A stretch of 64,000 nucleotides of DNA from Erythrocercus mccallii (Eukaryota; Chordata; Aves; Passeriformes; Dicruridae), in contig VZRG01001990.1 of the NCBI GenBank assembly GCA_013397435.1, positions 70,075-134,074 on the forward strand, in the 5' to 3' direction. Both the position numbers and the translations under genes were made by a program. Under the pieces are notes generated by a model, which saw only the letters and a program-made list of their open reading frames with translations, was not told the origin of the DNA and did no database searches. Shown here one piece after another: positions 52,201-61,200 of the stretch (the first letter of the stretch is position 1; each line of letters starts with the position of its first letter).

Positions 52201-55200
52201 CTGTGGTCAGTGATCCAGCTCAAAAATATTAAGTAACAGGAGGCTACTTAATATTAAGTAGCAAAAATATTAAGCAGCAGTAGCCTTATGGAAGCTTCAA
52301 GTCAGTCAGGCCAATAAGGCTTTCCATGTCTTCAACTTCGCTACTTGATTTTCTCTTGGCACCAGTTCCTCCTTCATGGAAGGGTGTGGCCTTGATGTGG
52401 TGGCAATTTTGAAACAATTCACCAACCCAAGGGATTTGTATTTGGGCTGCCTCTCAGAGCTTGTCTTGTGGAAAGGAGTTGACTGCTCTGTCTTAATATA
52501 AATAGTTTTCCTTATCCCAAGTGTATTTGGCCCAGTCTCAACTTGAGCTCTATGAAGACATCATAACAACATAAAGTAGCAACTCAGTTATCACCAAATC
52601 CTGGGTTTGGAGAAAAGGCTAATGAAGAACCATCCCAAGTAGAAAACTTACACTAATTTTGAAAAGACATTATTGATTTCTGCAAGTTTACAATAATGCA
52701 CTGTGAATTCTACCCCAACCAAGCTAAAGTGGTGTAAAGGTTAACACACTTGACAAATGGATTTCCAATTTTAAGCATGATTCAAACGTGTACCAAAGTA
52801 CCTGGCTTGCAGTTTCAAACTTTCTGTGAAATAAAAAAAAAGACAAAAAATCCACCCTCAAAACAACCTATTGATCAGTGAATCTAATTAAAAAGTAGGG
52901 AGTGAAGCTCATTTTTCTAAACAGAAGAAAAAAAAATCAGAATTTCTTACTAAGAAGGCTGTAAGTATATTTTTGCATATTTAGTTTTGGGTCTACCTAG
53001 GTTAACCAAAGGACTAAAATTTTTCAGGGCTCCAAGTTTTGCATTGTCTCCACCAATGTCCCAGACAAAAGGTGATTCTGTATAACTAATACTGTTATTG
53101 CTCAATACTCACAGTGTGCAAATCTCCTGTGACACAAACTCTTAACACAGGACTTCTTTTTCAAATCCTCTTATATGCTGTACACACCTCATATACTGAT
53201 GAGTCAAGGACATCAGTTTGAATTTCAGAGCTTTATAGACAATTAGCTGGATACTAGAACTTTTTTCGAAAAACTGTAGCTCTGCTCCTTCCCTCAAGAA
53301 ATTCTTACAAATGCGTGTGTGTATATATGATTCTCATGTACCTTGTCTGACAAAATGACTCAGGAGATACAGCTGATGACTGCATCAACATCAAGTCTAA
53401 AAAAGAAAAGGTAATAATCCCACACTGAAACTAAAAAAACTACTAAGTTGTTGGAACTGTCAAGGAGACTCTGGTGGCTTCTGATGTGACTGGATTGATC
53501 CTTCTGTGCCCAGCATCAGCTCCAGACTGACCAAAAGCACTCTGCTTCAAAAGGGATTATTGGCATGACCTCCAGTTCTTGCCATATACTTCCACCACAC
53601 ATCTGTCACACCACCACACGCAAACAGAGTTTGGGGAACAACTCCAGACAGGAAAAGATTTGAGGCACCTCCCCAGCTGTCTCCTGTTCTCACATAGCCC
53701 TGGTCAGCAGAAAAGCACTCCAGAATTACTGTGACTGGGATGCTACCATACTTGTAGATTCCACTTAACTGCATGAATTCCACCTATTTCTAATTTATCA
53801 GTCATGTGGAAGTAAAAGAGATTAATAAAACTGAATTCAAATAATTAAAACTAACGAAAGCCAAGGTAATAAAACTGTCAGACTTTTTTTCTTCCCTAAA
53901 AATTCAAACAGAATTGAAATTGCACATTGTCTACAAGTCTTCCTGACTAGTATTTTTTTTTTTTGAACACAAATCTAGATATGCAGAGGAGTGCTTATGG
54001 AAGTCTAAGGAAAATTTGAAAGAAAATAATCTTTCCTGTTCATTATGGTACAGTGTGACTCTGGTTTACAGAGGAAACAGTACAAAATATTCCTGGACAA
54101 GAAGTTATTGTGGCTTTGTCCCAGAGCCCATAGAGGTATGCCCAAATACAAGGAAACAGGAAAGAGCAATAAGGAATCCAAGTTTTCACGTCATACTTTT
54201 TTGATGTTTTCCTTTTAAAACCTTTTTTTCCTGAATTATCTTTCTTCTGCTTGTGATCCACGCTAGTTTAGTAGGAGGAAAAGGGCCTACAAGCATCACA
54301 GCAGCATACTCCCAAAGGACAGCTCAGAAGTTGTTCAAGGAATGCTGATCCATCAGGATAAGTCCCAAGCACTTCCTGCTGTGTGGAAACATCTCACCTT
54401 ATGCTGTTTCTTCTAGTGAGACTCACACACAAAGAATAAACAAAATACTACAGGTGTACAGCAAGAAAGAATTATTTTCTGCTTCTTATATGTTTCTTAC
54501 TTATACTTCTTCCCTCCCACCCTCATTTCCCCATAAAGAAAAAATTCTTTACCGCTGGAGTGTCATTAAGGAAAATTTTCAGATCTTTAAAATTACTGTT
54601 GACCAGTTTCTTTGCTCCTCGGACTTGGTTAGTTAAATGCTGGTTGGCAGCATATGCACAGAGCACTCCAACACTACAAAAAATACAGATAACAGATATT
54701 TGTTAATGTAAGTGCACATTCTAACATAAGGCAGAATCAAAAAATTATTGCCAAAAAAAAGTCAATATATTAAAAAAAAGGTCTCCATAAATTACTACAG
54801 GTTCTCACATACACCATAAGGCAGACTACAAGACTGAGCCAAAAGGGCCAATATTGTACTAGTAATTCAAAAAAAAGCAATGAAAAGCGATGTTACCCCA
54901 AAGTCTTCCGAAGTTATTATGTACAATTACTAATCCATTTGCATGGGTACTGTCAGAAAATGTGTATAGGCTAAGAAACATTAGGCTCTTTTACAAGTAT
55001 CGTTAACCTTGACATAGCTACAAGCAAATGCTTGCCAGTTAACCGTGAAAAGCAGTATTTTTGATAAATGCAGCAAGATTTATTAATAATAACACGATTT
55101 GTTTACATAACTGTATGGATCATTCAAAAGCACACAGTCTCTAGTAACGCTAAAATAATATACATTTCCTGAAACTGAAACGAAAGGTGGAAATTGAGCT

Positions 55201-58200
55201 AGACTTCTTGTCAGCACTGCTGAAGATTATTTTCTATTTGACCACTCCTCATTGTAAAGTTCTCATTATGGCACAGCAGATCTGCACAAACAGTAAGTTA
55301 AAAGGCAATTAAAGGTCCCATGAGAGACTCCAAAGATCTCATCATACAGGAACCTTTGTTTTTTGTTTAGCTTAGGTGTAAAACAGACTTAAAGAGAAGC
55401 ATAACTTTCAAATATCTCACATTCACAACAGCTAACCTTGCAGACAAGTACCAGAAAAGTCAAGAGTAACAACCAGAGTGGTAACAGCCTCAAAACCAGG
55501 CAGACTACAAACCCATCTGATGGGCTAAGCACTAATTCTGAAATTTAACCAGTAGAAAGCTGAGATGCACTCACCACAGGCAGGATTTATCCCCAAAGGG
55601 CAGACATTGCCTTGAGGCCGCAGTCAGGCACATTACAGGGAATTTCTGGTTGGCACATTTGTTAAGTCTCTTACTTTGTATTGCAATTCAACAGCTCCAT
55701 ACTAGAGAGGCAGTACCTTGAAAGGCCATTAGGGACACCCCAACACAGGAGAATGGAATCACTAACACAAATGGTACTGTACTCCTGCAGGACTGTCAAA
55801 CTTCCTAAGCTGGGGTGTCAAGACTTGGATACTGGTATTTTTAAATAAGACTTATGGAAAACCCAATCCAGGCTCTCTATGAGGAAAAAGATACATGGTT
55901 AAGTATAGCTCTTGCCCCAAAGAATATGCATTCCAAGGAAGCCATAATACAGCCACATAAATTAAATTATGAAGAGCTAACAGGAACCTAACACGACCTG
56001 TGTATCCTGGTAAGACAGGAGCAAACACCCTGATTTATGATGCTCATCTCCTTCTTCAGTGAATCAATACAAAACCGTTATCTTTATTTTGCTTTTCCTA
56101 CTTTAGCTTTTCCAAACAATGTAAAGACTTGTTCTCCTCATAAAACTGGTCACATGTGCAAGAATTTGTTGCTCTGAAAAATACTCTCTGAAGGAAAATT
56201 CTAATTTCAAAGCAGGTCACAGGGAGAAATGGCAGGCCTATATGCTACAGGTCAGATCTATTAAGATTCCTTTACTAACATTTTTCTCAACATCCAAAAA
56301 TATTCATGACAGAATGCCAGAGATTGACATAAAAAGGTTACTTCTCTACCCAAAATTTCACAGTTATGTCTTCAAAACTGGCTGTTAATTAACCTCCCAG
56401 AAGTCACTAAGAAACAAAGGGGGACACACATTTATCCTCCTACTTAACCTACAGCAAATGGCATAGTTTTATTGCCACTATGACCAACACCAAGCAGACA
56501 CTGTTATCAGCTACCACCCAAGGAATGAGAACTCAGAATGCCTAAATACCAAGGAACTGAGTAACTTTCAATTCAAACCATTCTATAATTCTATGACAAG
56601 CATAGTAAACAAGTTTAATTTTGGATATAGGCAATATATTATTTCTTTTCACTTTACTGTGATGGCAATTGCTATCAAAATATTTTCAGCTTTTCTTTGT
56701 TACTCAGAATACAAACTATCTCAAACTATCAGGAAAAGCAAACGTGTATATTGCTCTGAGGCTCAGAGTTTATAACCACATCCTCATTCTTTAGACAGAC
56801 AGCACTTTTATGTCCTTTCAACTTTATGCTCAGAGATTGGAAAGGTCAATTGAAGCTAACAAAGCAGTACTTTGTAAATCTCAGCACAATCATCTTTCTC
56901 TTCAGCTTCCTAAATGGAAGGAGTGGGAGGAAACAAGATATTGGAGATACTTCAAGCAGCCAAGGCACTCAGAACAAGTGTGACTATGCTCTGAACGTAA
57001 CTAAACAAACAGACAATATGAGAGGAAAAATCTATTTATTACGTAACTGAGCCTTGAGTCAACATTCAATAAGCAGCTACGAGGAGACAGTCATAAAGCA
57101 GGAATAAAAAGGACACGCCACTTCTGTAACAGGTTAAGAAAATTGTTTTAACAGTTCATCAGGAATCCAATATTCCACACTCAAGTTTCTTGTCAGGTTT
57201 CACAGATGCATATAAATGTTACTAAAATCAGCTGCTTTTTTTTAGCTGAGCTTGCAAAAAATTTCAAGTCGCAAAATAGAAACCCTGAGCTTTGGAAGAA
57301 TAGCCCCTGCTTCGCTACCAGACAATAAATTTAAGAAAATAATGGTATTGAGATTTCTGTATCAACTTTTCCAGCAATTCTTTCAAATACTATTGATTTC
57401 CAGGTTCTGAACAACATGTATTACCAATCCTAGAAAGCCAAAAGGACAAAAGCCTGATGACGTACTTGCCAAGATGCCAAACACTATTTCCTTCCTCCAG
57501 ACTTTCCCTAACATCCATTACTTCAGAAAAGAGGTTATAACACAGGCTCTACTGGAGGCACAGAAAACTGACTATATGTTTTTCTATGCAATAACCAGGA
57601 CATTTTCAATCACTAGCAAATTTGGTATTGCAATATATGCTTTCTTAAAAATCAAACATTCCTCCCTTGCCTTTATAATGTACAAGAACTAATGAAATTA
57701 CATTTCTTTCCCAGAGAAAACATGCAGAAAACATGTAAGATTGCAGATGACTAGAGAGTAAGATGTAATAGGAGGTCTCTGTCGCTAAACTTTCAGTTAA
57801 CATTTGTAGAAAAGCATGTAATTGTTTCCATAAGTCTGGAATATGAAATCTACTTAGCTATGTATTTGATAGATTATTGCTACACCCTCTGCTCTTTAGC
57901 AATAGAATCCTATTTTGTAGGGAAACATTCATGTATAAAAGCTGTGAACTACCAAAACCACTGCATGTATTTTTGACTCAATCTATAAAGAAATACTTCA
58001 AACAGAAAGTGCAGGTACTGGAAAATGACACCCTAAAGGCCTATTAAGATAACTGCATATATAATCCACAGGTTTTCTGACTTCTTTCTTATACTGCTCC
58101 TTGAGGAAAGTGTACTTCTCACCTCAAGCCCCACTTGCAGAAAGCAGATCTAGTTGGAGCCTTTTTTTAAAGCGAAAGAAAAAGCCCCAAACTTATATTT

Positions 58201-61200
58201 CCTTTACACAACACTCCAGTAAGCTGAGTCTAAAACCTCATTCTAAATTACCAGAGCACTTCATCAGTGGAAAAGTGAGAAGAAATGTTCATCATGATTT
58301 AAATCTGAAATATTCTAAAATCTGCACTAACAGCACATATATGTCAGTGTGAATTTGCATCCTGACACACAAGAAAACCCATCCCCATGTTACTAGAGTT
58401 TTCTAGAGCTGTTGCCTAGATACAAAGTCCATTGCAAGCTCCACAATCAGAGTCTTTCTCTATCATTCCTGTCCACTGTGCATTTAACTTGTCTTTCCCA
58501 GCCAAGGAAAGACAGTTTTAAACCATTTGTCCACATCAAGGACTGGGAAAAAAAAAAGAAAAAGGAAAAAAATGGTTCAATGAGAGAATCTCAGAATGTC
58601 TGGCACTGCAAGAGGGAGGAGAACATTCACTTAGATAGCAATTCTGAAGAAGTCCACCTCCTAGAAATCCTTCCCAGGCCCTCCAGCAGCTGTCTACATA
58701 TATGTTCCACAGGAGTGCCTTCAAAGCAAGCTCCACTAGCAGAGGTGTGGGTTCAGGGTACTCTGAGGGATGCCAGCCTTGCTAAATGCATCTTCTGATG
58801 CAGTACAGCTCAATGTAAAGGAGTCTGTGGCATTCCAGTTACTTGGCAGGGGTTTGGGAGACATACTTCCAAAGAAGGCCCCCTGTGCTACATGAACTTA
58901 AAATTATACCCAAGCAGTGACAGCACCTGCCTCAGTAATTTCATTGCACATCTCAATGTAACTTGAGATCATTCAAGTTTTCATTCTTTTGGGTCTGTCT
59001 GCAAGTAGTCATAAGCATTTTACTTGCACAGGACTAAATTCTTCTGGTTATTGTCACAGCTTATGTATTCAGCTCTGGCACAGCCCTTAAGAAGCGTGAT
59101 TTTGGGAAGAATTATAGGTAAACCTTCCACCTAGGCTGAAATTGCTTAGGAACGATGGGGAAAAGCAGGTAATCAAGTTTCCACAATTAAGTCACCACAA
59201 GGATACTTTTTGACTACAGTACAAACAGTACATGTAGAAATAGTTTTAAGTAAACCTCAGGCTTCCTCTGGTATTTTTTTGGGGGGCAATGGCTACCAGT
59301 AAGACTGTCCTTCTGTGTTACAGCACAGCAGTAAGCAACCTGATATGGGCCTAAATAGATCCAGGTATGGCATCTTCTTGTCCCTTGTTAAAGAAGATCC
59401 AGGAAGGGCAGGAGAATCTCCCTTTGTACAGAGGCATATGGGAGATTTGAGCCCTCCGTCAGTCTAGGATCAGTAACATTAGCCTTGCAAAGTTCTATCT
59501 TGCTTTGCACATCACTCACAGCATTAAAGACCGAACCAGGGAGTCCTCATATGAGATTATCTCCACTCGACCTGCAGACTGGTTTCAGGCAACACTCCCC
59601 ACTTAGAGTAAGCATCTGATACATGATGTATCATAAAAAAGGGAGAGGGAGGAAGGAGAAATTAAAGAGGCAATTTCCTTAGTTCTGGAAAGCATATTAC
59701 TAGGGATCACTGATCTGCCAGTCATGACCTGGAAGCATTTGCCTCTGCTGGGTATGATTAATCCCACAAGGATAGCTGGCAGCAAACACACAAGTTAAAA
59801 AGACCAACAAGGGGGACAATCTTAATTTCTCTACTAATAGGCAACATTCCCCAGCCATTATAGCCAGAAAGCAGCATCCTGCAACACAGCATCCTGCAAC
59901 GTGGTGGAAAGACAGCTGGTAAGCTGTGACCTACCTCCAGTTTTGACATGCTGAGAGGTAATTTAATAACTTACTGTCTTTAAGGCACACTTGAATCATA
60001 AAGAACTTTTGTCCTGTCATCATGGCAAGGATGCACCTATTACCCTACACCGTTCGGTTTTCGAGTCTTCAAATTCTTGAGGGTCATGTTTGTTGGTGAT
60101 GTCTAGGAGAAAAGAGCATGTTCCCATATCTGGTATCAGCCTGCCCTCTATCTGAGTATAAGCAAGGTCATCATTTGTCATGACACACAGTAACCGAAAA
60201 AAATAATTTACATTACAGTGAAGTGACAAAGTACATCCCATATGACTGAACAGTCACACTGTATAGATCAAAACACTTTTTTCTTCTTTAACGGAATCAC
60301 AAAACAAGGATAGTAGGCAGGTGAAAACAAGAAGAAGCTAAAGAAAAACAGAAAGCCTGAAAGCAAACAACATATTTTGAAAGTGGGAAGAAGTCTTCGT
60401 TCTAGTTCCTTATCACCCATTACACACCCAGCACAGGAGTATTTTCCCAACACCAACAGTGCAAAAATGTCACCAAACTCCAGGATTTACAGGGAGTGCA
60501 TGCATAGTTTAAATAACACAGGACTCAGAAGAAAAGCCGTTGTTTTGAAGTAGTATAAATATCTGGAGTACAGCAAATACTGAAGGAATACTTGCTTTTT
60601 TCAGCTCTACAACACTACCAAGAACAAAGCAGTATGTGATATCTCAGGTTCTCTGGGAACTGATATGGGATGGGGACTGAACACAGGACATGGTCTCTTG
60701 TGTTCGTAAGTGTAAAGTAACATCCTGCAACTGCTGTTTTGAGACTGGCAAAAGTGTCATTTGTCCAATACAAACATAGTATTTTTTTGTTTGTTTCACA
60801 CCTACATTCTGCTTAAGTAAGTACATAATGACCTGTGGATAGCAACAGTGGCAGCATTTTTATAATGCAGTTACATTTTCTTTAATAAGCACTAATAGTA
60901 CTTAATCTAATAAAACAATTTCTGCATCTGTAGGCTAATATAGTAATATTGTTTGTCATTTGACACTGCAAAATAAGTGCTATACCAAGATTCATATTGT
61001 TCTCTTTATCACACTTGCCTTATTATTAAAGAAGCAACAAAAAGAAATGTTGCAAAACAGCTCCTCTGACAGTCAGCATTTTTCTTCTGTCTTTGATGCA
61101 TTTCCCCACCACAGTTGTCACAGCAACGACACATACAGAAGCAAAGTCCCACAAGAGGCAGTAACAAAATAAATAGCAATCCCAAGGCTGCGGAGACTAT

